Positions 9,682 through 18,743 of a stretch of DNA of 55,289 nt are shown here, piece after piece; positions within the stretch are counted from its first letter, which is position 1; the number at the start of each line of letters is the position of its first letter. Made by a program: the position numbers and the translations under genes. Source of the stretch: an uncultured Candidatus Pelagibacter sp. (GTDB taxonomy: Bacteria; Pseudomonadota; Alphaproteobacteria; Pelagibacterales; Pelagibacteraceae); assembly GCA_905612385.1 (NCBI GenBank), contig CAJQRR010000024.1, positions 1 through 55,289 of the forward strand. Direction: 5' to 3'. A model generated the notes under the pieces. The model did no database searches, was not told where the DNA came from, and saw only the letters and a list, made by a program, of their open reading frames with translations.

Positions 9682-10015
9682 AAATCTGATCAATTTTAGT
9701 AGCTAAAATAAAATCATTTTCTGATAATCCTTCTATTGCATGTGTGGTAATTATAATTTTTGCATACCCCCATCCAAATGAAATATCTGGGTGATGACCT
9801 TCTACTTCTGAGATTTCTCCAACTTTATTGATAAAGTTTTGGCTATTAATAAAGTTCTTAAAAATAAATTTTTTTTCTAGAAAATAGATTTTCTTTTCAT
9901 TTTTATTTACATCCCATCCATCTACTTTTTTTTGGTATTTGTGTATTTCACTTATATCAAAAGGTAAAGTTCCACCTTCACAAGGAACACATTTCTTATT
10001 TACTAAATCATTCAT
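9671..10015 (-). CDS. phhB: 4a-hydroxytetrahydrobiopterin (pterin-4-alpha-carbinolamine) dehydratase
   Basis: A 114-residue DCoH/PCD-family protein that dehydrates 4a-hydroxy-pterins. The diagnostic EVEGHHPDISFGWGYAKI stretch (residues ~70-87) holds the catalytic histidines, followed by the family pattern TTHAIEGLSENDFILA. No phenylalanine hydroxylase is in the window. As in many bacteria, the enzyme may recycle oxidised pterins or act in a side pathway. The end overlaps purH by 11 bases tail-to-tail. Its start overlaps the end of the FkbM gene by 8 bases, suggesting a small leftward operon. Confidence 0.93.
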   Translation of the reverse strand: MNDLVNKKCVPCEGGTLPFDISEIHKYQKKVDGWDVNKNEKKIYFLEKKFIFKNFINSQNFINKVGEISEVEGHHPDISFGWGYAKIIITTHAIEGLSENDFILATKIDQIFSA

Positions 10016-10925
10016 GGCTCAAAAATATTTTTTCATTCTTACTAGAATTTTTAATTAAATAATAATTTCCAATGGTTTGATGTTTTTTTTTAAGTTTTTT
10101 TAATAAATCTAAAATATCTAAAATAGTAATTTTTTTTTTATTTGTTCCATATATAGAATAATTGAACTGGGCTAAAAAGAAACTCAGATAACTCACATTT
10201 TCCTTAATGTTAAGTAGATTATACTTGGAAAACTCAATTATAATAATTGGTGAGTATTTTTTTATTGTGTTTAGGCTTCCTTTTATTGCATCTAATTCAT
10301 TGCCTTCTATGTCTAGTTTAATAATTAAAAAATATTGATCTAAGTTCTGATTTTTTAAAATATAATCTATTTTTGTTGTTTTAACTTTTTGAAAATTAGG
10401 ATTAATAAATTCATTGTTATTCAATGAGCTTTCCCAATCCTTATCACTTTCTATAAAGTTTAAAAATTCATTCTCTCTACTAGAAACTGCTAAATTTTCT
10501 AATTTAATATTATTAAAATTATTTAATGTTAAGTTTTTTTGAAATTCATTTGATGTCATTTTTGATGCCTCAAAAGCAATCACTTTATTTTCATTAGATA
10601 GTGATGCAGTGTAAAAAGAATAATAACCATAATTAGATCCACAATCTAATAAAAAAACCTTTCCCAATGCAGAGAATTTTTTTATTGAATTTAGTTCATG
10701 ATCATCTCCAAAATAACATTTTTTCAATAAAAAATAAGAGGTTTTATTTTTATTATGGCTTGCTAAGATTTTGAATTTTTCTACTTTTATTTCAATATGA
10801 TTATTTAAAAATAAACGCACAAATCTGAAAATCAAATAGTAAAAAAAATTTCCTTTAAATGTTTTAATATTGACATTTATCAAATAACTTTGAAATATTC
10901 TTGTAATTAAGTTGTTTTTTTTCAA
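10008..10925 (-). CDS. FkbM family methyltransferase
   Basis: A 305-residue SAM-dependent methyltransferase of the FkbM type. The SAM-binding loop is LLDCGSNYGYYSF (~residues 92-104), followed by the acidic strand end (VIAFEAS) and the FkbM-typical KLDIEGNELDAIKGS (~201-215). FkbM enzymes usually methylate sugars or glycans, often in surface polysaccharide loci; the target here is unknown. The frame's only plausible start is TTG at 10925, with no clear ribosome binding site. It is one of the few accessory-type genes here and lies close to a tRNA gene. Confidence 0.88.
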   Translation of the reverse strand: MKKNNLITRIFQSYLINVNIKTFKGNFFYYLIFRFVRLFLNNHIEIKVEKFKILASHNKNKTSYFLLKKCYFGDDHELNSIKKFSALGKVFLLDCGSNYGYYSFYTASLSNENKVIAFEASKMTSNEFQKNLTLNNFNNIKLENLAVSSRENEFLNFIESDKDWESSLNNNEFINPNFQKVKTTKIDYILKNQNLDQYFLIIKLDIEGNELDAIKGSLNTIKKYSPIIIIEFSKYNLLNIKENVSYLSFFLAQFNYSIYGTNKKKITILDILDLLKKLKKKHQTIGNYYLIKNSSKNEKIFLSHE

Positions 10926-11160
10926 TTTTTTTCTATTTTTGGAACAGTCAATAAAATCGAAACTTCTACTTTATCATTGAAAACTTTTCCAGATCTATAA
11001 AACTATTATATTTTAACGTTTATTTTATGTCAAATATTCATAATTACCTACTCTATGAGTTGTAAGTGTGTCGAGATTTAATTTGATTTAATTATCAGCT
11101 GCAAGCACATTAAGTAGCTGTTTAATAAAAAACTATAATTCCTAAAACAATTATTATTAA

Positions 11161-11379
11161 TTACAATGATTTTTCAGCAAGACATTGAGACAAAAGAAAA
11201 TGTTTTCCACCAACACTTGATGGATGGCCTTGTTTATCAGCAACTATTTGTTTACATTCTCTATTTATGGTTGCCCCTGATGAATTATAATAAATAGCGT
11301 AGAGAGCTGTGAATAAAATCATAATACCTAATATTGATTTAATATTTTTTTTTTTTATCTTAAATTTTTTTTTTTTCAT
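11161..11379 (-). CDS. small single-pass membrane protein (72 aa)
   Basis: Not recognised. From the ATG at 11377-11379 it reads as a very basic N-terminus (MKKKKFKIKKKNIK), one transmembrane helix (about ILGIMILFTALYAIYY) and a short C-terminal domain with two cysteines (RECKQI and LSQCLAE), which would be outside the membrane by the positive-inside rule. A longer frame to 11502 exists but would run into tRNA-Gly, so I reject that start. The 235 bases between it and the FkbM gene show no gene. The two cysteines could form a periplasmic disulfide. Confidence 0.55.
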   Translation of the reverse strand: MKKKKFKIKKKNIKSILGIMILFTALYAIYYNSSGATINRECKQIVADKQGHPSSVGGKHFLLSQCLAEKSL

Positions 11380-11489
11380 TTTTTGATGCAATAAAAGTAA
11401 ATCTATCAAATCATAAACCAGATGTCTATACAATGGACTGGGTGTGAATGTGATGTAGTGTGATAAAATTAGTAGCCACGTCTTATTAA

Positions 11490-11564
11490 TGGAGCGGGTC
11501 AAGGGAATCGAACCCTCTACCTAATCGTTGGCAACGATTCGCTCTACCAATGAGCTAGACCCGC
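11490..11564 (-). tRNA. tRNA-Gly (anticodon GCC)
   Basis: On the minus strand the cloverleaf folds completely. The acceptor stem is GCGGGTC/GACCCGC, the D stem GCTC/GAGC with an ATTGGTA loop, and the anticodon stem AATCG/CGATT with loop TTGCCAA (GCC anticodon). A 5-base variable loop follows, then the T stem GAGGG/CCCTT with TTCGATT. The CCA end is encoded (TGG on the plus strand at 11490-11492). It reads leftward toward the small membrane protein and FkbM genes. Confidence 0.97.
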
Positions 11565-11660
11565 TTATAAAAACACTATAAATAGACGGTTTTTTCAATG
11601 CAAGCAATAATAAAGTTACTGACTAGTATATACATTTTTAAAAATTTGCTAAAAGATATA

Positions 11661-12302
11661 ATGAAAAAACTTGATTTGCCAAAAATTATATCTGTCTTTC
11701 CTCTAAATAATTTTATTATTTTTCCTGAAACAACCGTACCACTAAATATATTTGAACCTAGATATATTGAAATGATTAATGACAGTATGAAAAAAAATAA
11801 ATTAATAGGTTTAATTCAACCAAAAAATAATAATATTAATTCTGTTATAGATCTTCATGAGACTGGTTGTTTAGGGAAAATTACCAGCTTTAAAGATTCA
11901 TCAAATGGTTCATATTTAATAGAACTTAATGGCTTAATAAGATTTAAAGTAACTAAAGAGATTAAAAATAGTAAATTGTACCGTGAGTGTGAGGTTAATT
12001 TTGAAGATTATCAAGATGATTTAAATTTACAGAAAGAAAAATTGAAATTTTCAGATCTTGAATTAATTTTTAAAGATTTAAAATCACTATTTGAAAAAAA
12101 AGGTTACGTAATTAATTGGAAATCTTTAGAAAAACAAAATTTGAATGAAACTATTAATGCACTAGCTATGGCTTCTCCTTTTTCACTTGAGGAAAAACAA
12201 ATTTTATTAGAAAGCAAAAATCTAGAAATCAGAAAGAATAAAATAGCTGAGATATTAAATACTTATAACTATGATAATTTTGACAATACAACTGTGCAAT
12301 AG
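11661..12302 (+). CDS. Lon N-terminal domain (LON-substrate-binding) protein
   Basis: A stand-alone Lon-N domain protein of 213 residues, without the ATPase and protease parts of Lon. Motifs are ISVFPLNNFIIFPETTVPLNIFEPRYIEM (in two stretches, residues ~8-36), GCLGKI near 74 and the repeated beta pattern ending IELNGLIRFKV. Such proteins are common in Alphaproteobacteria and are thought to bind unfolded or specific substrates; the function is not settled. The frame extends 63 bases upstream to 11598, but the ATG at 11661 gives a start that fits the family. It diverges from tRNA-Gly and converges on the UbiH-like gene. Confidence 0.88.
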   Translation: MKKLDLPKIISVFPLNNFIIFPETTVPLNIFEPRYIEMINDSMKKNKLIGLIQPKNNNINSVIDLHETGCLGKITSFKDSSNGSYLIELNGLIRFKVTKEIKNSKLYRECEVNFEDYQDDLNLQKEKLKFSDLELIFKDLKSLFEKKGYVINWKSLEKQNLNETINALAMASPFSLEEKQILLESKNLEIRKNKIAEILNTYNYDNFDNTTVQ

Positions 12303-12305
12303 TAT

Positions 12306-13403
12306 CTAAAAATTTAATCCTCTATCTGCAAGCTTAATGAAATAGCTTAATAAGTTCTTATTTTTACCAACGATTCTTAAAATTTTATTAAAGCTTTTAC
12401 TTTTTATTTTTTTATCAAGGTTAAAAGCCTCATAAATAAAATCTATACTATTAGAAAAAAGAAAATTTTTATTTTTAGTTTCTTTTTCAAATTCATTTAA
12501 AATTGATGAATCTAGCTGCATGCCTAGATCAATTTTGTTTTGGATAATTTCAGATAAAACTTTAATATCTCTGATTGTCATATTAAAACCCTGACCAGCA
12601 AGTGGATGTACCCGATGAAGCAAATCACCAAACGCTAAAATATTTTTATGATGGTAGTTTCTTAAATTAGACGAGCTTAACTTAAAACTACTTAATTTAT
12701 GTATTTTTTGTATTTGATATTTTGGATTATTCTTAATAATTAAATCTAAGATCTCATTATCATTATATTTTTTATTTTTAGTATTTAATGAACACACAAT
12801 AGATGTTTCACTATTTGAAATTGGCAAGAATGCAATTGGGCCATTATTTGTGAAAATCTGAGTAGCGATATTATTTTCTATTTTTTTATGTTCTAATATT
12901 GTTGTGTATGCAAAGCTATCATAATCTTTATCAATTTTTTTCATAAAAAATTTAGTTGATAAAAAATTATTTGCTTCACAATTAATTATTAAATCATATT
13001 TATTTTCGATCAGTAAATTCGAATAAAAAGAATTTTTACTAATTAAGTTTTTTTTAAAAAATTTGTTTTTAGATGTCTTACTTATTAATGATTCGTAAAG
13101 ATCGTCATTTCTTACCATATAAAATAGGTTATTTTTATTATTTTCAAATTTTAATAAATTTTCTTTCTCAAGTTTTTCTGAATAAATCTTTATTTCTTTA
13201 ATTTCCCAACAATTCTTTTTAGAAACTTTATGAATTTCTTTTCTAAAAAATTCTAAGTTATTTTTAGATATCCCTATTGTCCGGTTTGGTAATAAATTTT
13301 TAATTTTACTTTTATGATAAATGTGTACATTTATTTTTTTATTTATAAGATTTTTGGCTAAAGATAAGCTGGTAAGCCCATCCCCTATAATACAGATATT
13401 CAT
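12306..13403 (-). CDS. UbiH/UbiF/COQ6-type FAD-dependent hydroxylase
   Basis: A flavoprotein monooxygenase likely to hydroxylate the ubiquinone ring. The N-terminal dinucleotide-binding motif is IIGDGLTSLSLAKNL (residues ~4-18), and the family hallmark FGDLLHRVHPLAGQGFNMTI occurs near 263-282. Lysine and asparagine are very frequent, and the protein (365 aa) is a little shorter than typical UbiH (~390-400). I chose the Met at 13403, directly before the beta strand of the FAD fold; the frame runs seven codons further to 13424. The FAD motif GDGLTS departs from the usual GxGxxG. Which ring position it acts on cannot be told. Confidence 0.85.
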   Translation of the reverse strand: MNICIIGDGLTSLSLAKNLINKKINVHIYHKSKIKNLLPNRTIGISKNNLEFFRKEIHKVSKKNCWEIKEIKIYSEKLEKENLLKFENNKNNLFYMVRNDDLYESLISKTSKNKFFKKNLISKNSFYSNLLIENKYDLIINCEANNFLSTKFFMKKIDKDYDSFAYTTILEHKKIENNIATQIFTNNGPIAFLPISNSETSIVCSLNTKNKKYNDNEILDLIIKNNPKYQIQKIHKLSSFKLSSSNLRNYHHKNILAFGDLLHRVHPLAGQGFNMTIRDIKVLSEIIQNKIDLGMQLDSSILNEFEKETKNKNFLFSNSIDFIYEAFNLDKKIKSKSFNKILRIVGKNKNLLSYFIKLADRGLNF

Positions 13404-13455
13404 AATAATTTTTAATTTTAACAATAAAAATTAAATGATACAAAGTGATTAATTT

Positions 13456-15546
13456 ATGAAATTAAAAAAATTAGCAAGTAATACAATAAATTTTGGCGTA
13501 AATAGAGTTATTGAAATTATTGGTTTAGGTATTTTAATAACAGGTATCTTATTACTAGCTTCATTAATTACTTTTTCCCCTGAAGATCCTAACTTTATTT
13601 TTCCAAATGGAATGAATATTCAAAATATTCTTGGATTTCGTGGAAGTTTCACTGCTGATATTTTTTTTCAATCTTTTGGAATGATAGCTCTATTAATGCC
13701 CTTTAGTCTTATGGTATCTGGAGTAAATATTATTCTAAATAAGAAAATTTTCTTAATTATAGTGAGTATTTTTTATACTATTTTATATTCTTTACTTGGA
13801 TCTTTATTTTTTTCCTTTTTTTATCCAGTAACATTTAAACTTTATATTAATGGTAATGGTGGTTTTATCGGAAAATATTTAGAAACAACTTTTTTATATT
13901 CTTTAATTAGTATCAATTCACAAATTTCTTATTATATTCTTTTTTTATCTATTTTAATTTTGTTTTTAATTAGTATTCAATTTAAAATTAATTATTTTTA
14001 TAAAGTTATTAAAAAAATATTAAAATTTTTATTTTCTAAAAAAGAACAAAATTATACTAACGAAAATGAATTAATTAATGAATTTATACCTCAGGAAGAA
14101 ATTAAAAGTCTTATTCAGGAAGATCTACCTTTTATTAAAAGTAAAAACAATACTGATAATAAAAAAATTAAATTTAAACTGCCTTCTATTGATTTATTAA
14201 AGATTCCAACACAAAAAGATAAAGAGAAACTAAGAGATGATGATTATATCGATAGTGAATTTTTAGAAAAAATTCTTTTAGATTTTGGTGTTAGTGGTGA
14301 GATAAAAAAAGTTAGTCATGGACCAGTTGTAACCCTAAACGAATTTGAACCAGCCGCAGGCATTAAAGTATCAAAAATTATTAATCTTTCTGATGACATC
14401 GCCCGAAACACTAGCTCTGAATCAGCAAGAATAGCTACTATACCCGGACGGAGTACTATTGGTATAGAACTTCCAAATTCTAGTCGTGAGAACGTTTATT
14501 TAAGTGAAATATTTTCTAATTCTGACTTTAATAAAAAGGATATCAGATTGCCAATTGCACTGGGTAAGAATATTTCTGGTGTTCCTGTTGTTAGGGATTT
14601 AGCTTCTATGCCTCACTTATTAATTGCTGGTACTACTGGATCAGGTAAATCTGTTTGTATAAATACTATTATCTTATCTCTACTTTACAGACACACGCCA
14701 GATAAATGTAAATTCATACTAATTGATCCTAAAATGCTTGAACTTTCAACCTATGAAGGCATACCTCACTTATTATGTCCCGTGATCACTGAGGCAAAAA
14801 AAGCAGCCTCTGTTTTAGGTTGGGTAGTTAAAGAAATGGAAAATAGATACAGACTTATGACCAAAGAAGGGGTGCGTAATATTGATGGCTATAATACAAA
14901 ACACACTTTAGCCATGCCCTATATTGTCGTCGTAGTAGATGAAATGTCTGACCTAATGCTTGTTGCTGGAAAAGAAATAGAAAATTATATTCAAAAACTA
15001 TCTCAAATGGCAAGAGCCGCTGGAATTCATATTATAATGGCCACTCAAAGACCAAGTGTTGATGTTATTACTGGAACAATTAAGGCAAATTTTCCAACAA
15101 GGATATCTTTTCAGGTAACTTCAAAAATAGATAGTAGAACAATTTTAGGTGAACAAGGTGCAGAACAACTGCTTGGTAAAGGAGATATGCTTTATATGTC
15201 TTCTGCAAATAAAATTGTAAGAATTCATGCTCCTTTTGTATCTGAAGGTGAAATTGAAAAAGTTAATAATTATTTAAGAGGACAAGCAGAACCAGATTAT
15301 ATAGATGAAATCTTAAATTTTACCGATGAAAAAGAAATGAGCGGAGATGTGCCTGGCTCAAGAGATAAAGATGAATTGTACCAAGCAGCACTTGATATTA
15401 TTAGATCTGAAGGGAAGGCATCTACCTCGTTTTTACAAAGAAAATTACAAATAGGATATAATAGAGCTGCAAGGATTATTGACATGATGGAAGTTGATGG
15501 AATTGTCAGTAAAGCTAATCATGTTGGTAAAAGAGATGTTCTTTAA
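13456..15546 (+). CDS. ftsK: DNA translocase FtsK
   Basis: Septum-located, double-stranded DNA pump that clears the chromosome dimer-resolution region at division. About four N-terminal membrane helices (residues ~15-180) are followed by a short charged linker (~180-260). The motor domain carries Walker A GTTGSGKS (~392-399), Walker B VVVDEMSDLM (~493-502) and RPSVDVITG. The C-terminal winged-helix gamma domain (~630-696) begins after KDELYQAALDIIRSEG and would read KOPS sites. At 696 aa it has a far shorter linker than the E. coli protein (1329 aa), in line with streamlining. Its stop shares a base with the lolA start. Confidence 0.97.
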   Translation: MKLKKLASNTINFGVNRVIEIIGLGILITGILLLASLITFSPEDPNFIFPNGMNIQNILGFRGSFTADIFFQSFGMIALLMPFSLMVSGVNIILNKKIFLIIVSIFYTILYSLLGSLFFSFFYPVTFKLYINGNGGFIGKYLETTFLYSLISINSQISYYILFLSILILFLISIQFKINYFYKVIKKILKFLFSKKEQNYTNENELINEFIPQEEIKSLIQEDLPFIKSKNNTDNKKIKFKLPSIDLLKIPTQKDKEKLRDDDYIDSEFLEKILLDFGVSGEIKKVSHGPVVTLNEFEPAAGIKVSKIINLSDDIARNTSSESARIATIPGRSTIGIELPNSSRENVYLSEIFSNSDFNKKDIRLPIALGKNISGVPVVRDLASMPHLLIAGTTGSGKSVCINTIILSLLYRHTPDKCKFILIDPKMLELSTYEGIPHLLCPVITEAKKAASVLGWVVKEMENRYRLMTKEGVRNIDGYNTKHTLAMPYIVVVVDEMSDLMLVAGKEIENYIQKLSQMARAAGIHIIMATQRPSVDVITGTIKANFPTRISFQVTSKIDSRTILGEQGAEQLLGKGDMLYMSSANKIVRIHAPFVSEGEIEKVNNYLRGQAEPDYIDEILNFTDEKEMSGDVPGSRDKDELYQAALDIIRSEGKASTSFLQRKLQIGYNRAARIIDMMEVDGIVSKANHVGKRDVL

Positions 15547-16100
15547 TGCTTAAAGTAATAATTATTTTACTAATTTTCAGTTTTTATATTCCTGCCAACT
15601 CATCATCAAAAGATAAGATAATTTCTCAAATGAAACTTACAAATAATTTAAGTTTTAATTTTGTACAAACAATTAAGAATAAAAGTGAAGATGGAAAATG
15701 TATCATTGAATATCCTAAAAAAATCTTTTGTGAATATAGCAATCCTAGTAAAAAAAAATTAGTATCAAATGGAAAATCTTTGATTATCAAAACTAGCAAT
15801 AGAGGAAGTTATTATCGTTATCCACTTAACAAAACTCCTTTAGAATTTTTACTAGATAAAGAATATCTAATTTCTAAAATAGAGGAGTTGGAGCCAAGGG
15901 AAATAGACAACAAATACTTAAATTTTAAAATTTTTGAAAACAATAATGAAATTAATATTTTTTTTGATAAGAAAGATTTAAATTTAATTGGATGGCAAAC
16001 CGAAGATATTTATCAAAATTTATCAATAACGTTTATTTCTTCTGTTAAAAAAAACCAAGAGATAGATAATAAAATTTTTAACTTACCTGAAAACAATTAA
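15546..16100 (+). CDS. lolA: outer-membrane lipoprotein carrier protein LolA
   Basis: Periplasmic chaperone that carries lipoproteins from LolCDE to the outer membrane. It has 184 residues: a cleavable-looking signal peptide (hydrophobic core ~2-18, then NSSSKD), then an N-terminal FVQTIKNKSEDGKCIIEYPKK stretch and CEYSNPSKKKLVSNGKSLII, which is the LolA pattern (F-Q, G-l-x-yprk-P-r-w-y-P, d-g). Placement directly after ftsK is common in Alphaproteobacteria. Overall identity to model LolA looks low. Confidence 0.85.
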   Translation: MLKVIIILLIFSFYIPANSSSKDKIISQMKLTNNLSFNFVQTIKNKSEDGKCIIEYPKKIFCEYSNPSKKKLVSNGKSLIIKTSNRGSYYRYPLNKTPLEFLLDKEYLISKIEELEPREIDNKYLNFKIFENNNEINIFFDKKDLNLIGWQTEDIYQNLSITFISSVKKNQEIDNKIFNLPENN

Positions 16101-16604
16101 TCATCTAATTAAAATTTCAGACTTAAAATTTTTCATACCTCTGGCCAAATAATTTTTTAACGCATTTTTGTGATCAAGAGAACAAGTGTGAACCCAAACT
16201 CTTTCGCAGCCCAAATTAAATGATCTCTTGATTGCTTCACTTAACAAATATCCCCCTAATTTTTTCCCATAATATTCTTCCAAAATTCCAAAATAAGTAA
16301 TTTCAGCTTCTTTGCTTTGTTTGTTAAATAACAATTCAAAATAGCCAGCTATTTCACTTTTATCTTTAAGTATATGAGTAAATAAATGTTCATTAGAGAT
16401 ATATTCTATCCAATTTAAGTCTGTCCAAACAAGTCTATCGATCCACTGACAATTCTTACCAATATTTTTGTAAAAGAATTTGTTTAATTGAAAATCTTTT
16501 GAGTCAGCAAGCACTACAGAATAATTCTCTGAGGGTTTCTGAACTTCTTTTAATTCATGTAGAGACTTTATCTCTAAATAACTTCGATAAATTTTTTCTT
16601 TCAC
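16101..16604 (-). CDS. GNAT family N-acetyltransferase
   Basis: A 167-residue acetyltransferase of the GNAT fold. The acetyl-CoA loop region reads GILEEYYGKKLGGYLLSEAIKRSF (in parts, residues ~107-130), with the pyrophosphate-binding Q/R-x-x-G-x-G/A replaced by YYGKKLGG. It is followed by RVWVHTCSLDHKNALKNYLARGM, the usual beta6/7 block. The N-terminal half is Trp-rich. It lies at the downstream end of a leftward run with the HIT gene (4-base overlap) and the his genes, so it is probably co-transcribed. The substrate is unknown. Confidence 0.85.
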   Translation of the reverse strand: MKEKIYRSYLEIKSLHELKEVQKPSENYSVVLADSKDFQLNKFFYKNIGKNCQWIDRLVWTDLNWIEYISNEHLFTHILKDKSEIAGYFELLFNKQSKEAEITYFGILEEYYGKKLGGYLLSEAIKRSFNLGCERVWVHTCSLDHKNALKNYLARGMKNFKSEILIR

Positions 16605-16966
16605 TCAACCATTTTCCCAACTTTTTCTCCTCCAAATAAATGGAAGTGTAAATGTGGAACCTCTTGACCACCATCTTCACTCAAATTTGTTAGGGCTCTA
16701 TAACCTTTGCCTGTATCTATTGATATACCTAATATTTTTGAAACTTCCGTAATAGCTTTGCTTAACGCGACTATCTCTTGATCTGAGGCTCTATTATTAA
16801 AATCATCTAAATTAATGTACTCACCTTTTGGAATGATCAATGCATGTATTTTTTTTTGAGGATTAATATCGTGAAAAGAAAGAACATGGTCATTTTCAAA
16901 TATTTTTTTACAGGGAATTTCTTTTCTCAAAATTTTTGCAAAAATATTATTTTTGTCGTAGTCCAT
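16601..16966 (-). CDS. HIT family protein (HinT-like nucleotide hydrolase)
   Basis: A 121-residue histidine-triad protein, likely a purine nucleoside phosphoramidase of the HinT group. It starts with NIFAKILRKEIPCKKIFEND, has FHDINPQKKIHALIIPK in the middle, and ends with the histidine triad HLHFHLFGGE (~residues 105-114), whose second and third histidines form the active site. HinT next to hisE is common in Alphaproteobacteria. Its start shares one base with the hisE stop. Confidence 0.93.
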   Translation of the reverse strand: MDYDKNNIFAKILRKEIPCKKIFENDHVLSFHDINPQKKIHALIIPKGEYINLDDFNNRASDQEIVALSKAITEVSKILGISIDTGKGYRALTNLSEDGGQEVPHLHFHLFGGEKVGKMVE

Positions 16967-17271
16967 TATCTATTATTCTTTTCTTCAATACCTGATTGTT
17001 TTTTTCTGTCTTCTAACTCTTTTAAGACATCTTCAAACTTAATGTCTGCAGCCTCAAGTGTAACTAATATATGATAAATTGTATCCGCTGCTTCATGAAC
17101 TATGTTAGATTTATTTTTTAGGGCCTCTTTAAGTTCATCAAATTCTTCTTCCATTTTATCTATGCACTTAGACAGGCCACCTGATAATAATGATGAAGTG
17201 TAAGATTTGTCTTCATCTTTATTTTTCCTGTCTCTAATTGTATTTACTAAATTTAATAGATTTTCTGACAT
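16966..17271 (-). CDS. hisE: phosphoribosyl-ATP pyrophosphatase
   Basis: Second step of histidine synthesis, hydrolysing phosphoribosyl-ATP to phosphoribosyl-AMP and PPi. The protein has 101 residues and the all-alpha NTP-PPase fold. YTSSLLSGGLSKCIDKMEEE (~24-43) and E-FDELKEAL give the first acidic block, and HEAADTIYHILVTLEA (~59-74) the metal-binding EAAD helix. It is a stand-alone HisE, not a HisIE fusion; hisI is not in this window. It follows hisF by 2 bases. Confidence 0.95.
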   Translation of the reverse strand: MSENLLNLVNTIRDRKNKDEDKSYTSSLLSGGLSKCIDKMEEEFDELKEALKNKSNIVHEAADTIYHILVTLEAADIKFEDVLKELEDRKKQSGIEEKNNR

Positions 17272-17273
17272 AT

Positions 17274-18029
17274 CTAAATCCTAACGGGAATTCCTTTTGA
17301 GTTCAAATATTGTTTAGCTTCATTAATTGAGTGTGTTCCATAATGAAAAATTGAAGCCGCTAGTACTGCACTAGCATTTCCTAATTTTATACCATCTACC
17401 AGGTGATCCAAATTACCTACTCCACCTGAGGCAATCACAGGTATATTAACTGTAGAAGATATTTTAAATATTAAGTCATTATCATAACCAATTTGAGTGC
17501 CGTCTCTATCCATAGAAGTAACTAGCAATTCTCCTGCTCCATTATTTTCCATTTTTTTTGCAAATTCTGTTATATCTATACTTGTGTTGTTTCTACCACC
17601 ATGGGTAAAAACCTCCCATTTATTGCCATTTTTTTTAGCATCTATCGCAACAACAATGCACTGCGATCCAAATTTTTTTGAACTTTCAATTATTATTTCA
17701 GGACTTTGAACTGCTGCAGTATTGATTGAAACTTTATCTGCTCCACAATTTAATAGTTTATTTATATCTTCAACTCCCCTAACCCCGCCACCAACCGTTA
17801 AGGGCACAAAACATTTTTTAGATGTTCTTTCAACCACGTCATAAATTGTGTCTCTATTTTCATTGGAAGCTGTAATATCTAAAAAACAAATCTCATCAGC
17901 ACCACCATCACTATAAATTTTAGCTTGTTCAACTGGATCACCAGCATCCTTTAAATCTACAAAGTTAATTCCTTTAACAACCCTCCCATTTTTAACATCT
18001 AAACAGGCTATAATTCTATTTTTAAGCAT
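17274..18029 (-). CDS. hisF: imidazole glycerol phosphate synthase cyclase subunit HisF
   Basis: Cyclase half of IGP synthase. With HisH it converts PRFAR and ammonia to imidazole glycerol phosphate and AICAR. The 251-residue beta/alpha barrel has the catalytic [16 protein letters not shown] (Asp11 region, residues 5-20) and TVGGGVR near 80. The second catalytic Asp region is [12 protein letters not shown] (~128-139 in family numbering), followed by IASGGVG near 200. AICAR from this step feeds the PurH reaction encoded earlier in the window. It overlaps hisA by 8 bases. Confidence 0.97.
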   Translation of the reverse strand: MLKNRIIACLDVKNGRVVKGINFVDLKDAGDPVEQAKIYSDGGADEICFLDITASNENRDTIYDVVERTSKKCFVPLTVGGGVRGVEDINKLLNCGADKVSINTAAVQSPEIIIESSKKFGSQCIVVAIDAKKNGNKWEVFTHGGRNNTSIDITEFAKKMENNGAGELLVTSMDRDGTQIGYDNDLIFKISSTVNIPVIASGGVGNLDHLVDGIKLGNASAVLAASIFHYGTHSINEAKQYLNSKGIPVRI

Positions 18030-18741
18030 CTAATTCTCTCACTAATTCGTCCAATTTAATATCACCATCATATATAGCTTTACCAACTATTATTCCTTCA
18101 ATATTTTTTAAACCTTTTGCTTTTTTAATATCATCAATTGAAGATACTCCTCCTGAAATAATTACTGGGCATTTAGATACATTTGCAACATTAGTTGTTT
18201 CTTCAAAATTAGGACTTTGTTTTGTACCATCTCTATTTATGTCTGTATAAATTAATCTGCTAGCACCATAATCATTTACTTCTTTTAAAAAATCTAAAGT
18301 CAATCGATTAGAGTTTTCCTTCCATCCTGAAACTGATAAGTATCCATTTTTAGCATCTAGACCTAGGGCAATTTTATTTGGAAATTTTTGACATGCTTCT
18401 TTTAAAAAAATTTTATCTTTTATGGCTGCACTTCCTAAAATAACTTTTTCTACTCCTGCATCTGTATACTTTTGAATACTATCAATAGTTCTAACACCTC
18501 CACCTACTTCAATTTTCAAATCAAATTTATGAACTATTTCTTTAATAATATCTAGGTTAACTGTCTCACCTGTTAAGGCACCATCTAAATCAACGATGTG
18601 TAAATTTTTAAAGCCATAATTTTTGTATTTACCAGCTTGATCAACTGGTGATGTTTCATATTCGGTTTTATTATTAAAGTCCCCTTTAATTAATCTCACA
18701 CATTTCTTATCTTTAATATCTATAGCTGGAAATATTTTCAT
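18022..18741 (-). CDS. hisA: ProFAR isomerase HisA
   Basis: 1-(5-phosphoribosyl)-5-[(5-phosphoribosylamino)methylideneamino]imidazole-4-carboxamide isomerase, the Amadori step of histidine synthesis. It has 239 residues: [20 protein letters not shown] (~3-22, first catalytic Asp), [21 protein letters not shown] (~77-88), YTDINRDGT (second catalytic Asp) and [10 protein letters not shown]. Like HisF it is a two-fold repeated TIM barrel. It lies 2 bases from hisH, inside a tight hisB-H-A-F-E operon. Confidence 0.97.
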   Translation of the reverse strand: MKIFPAIDIKDKKCVRLIKGDFNNKTEYETSPVDQAGKYKNYGFKNLHIVDLDGALTGETVNLDIIKEIVHKFDLKIEVGGGVRTIDSIQKYTDAGVEKVILGSAAIKDKIFLKEACQKFPNKIALGLDAKNGYLSVSGWKENSNRLTLDFLKEVNDYGASRLIYTDINRDGTKQSPNFEETTNVANVSKCPVIISGGVSSIDDIKKAKGLKNIEGIIVGKAIYDGDIKLDELVRELDA

Positions 18742-18743
18742 GT

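Noticed and set aside
11380..11502. Longer start of the small membrane protein, reaching 11502
   Set aside because: The extra 41 codons run into tRNA-Gly, and the basic start followed by a membrane helix begins naturally at 11379.
11598..11660. Upstream start of the Lon-N domain protein
   Set aside because: The extra 21 residues are not part of the domain; the ATG at 11661 opens directly into the conserved strand.
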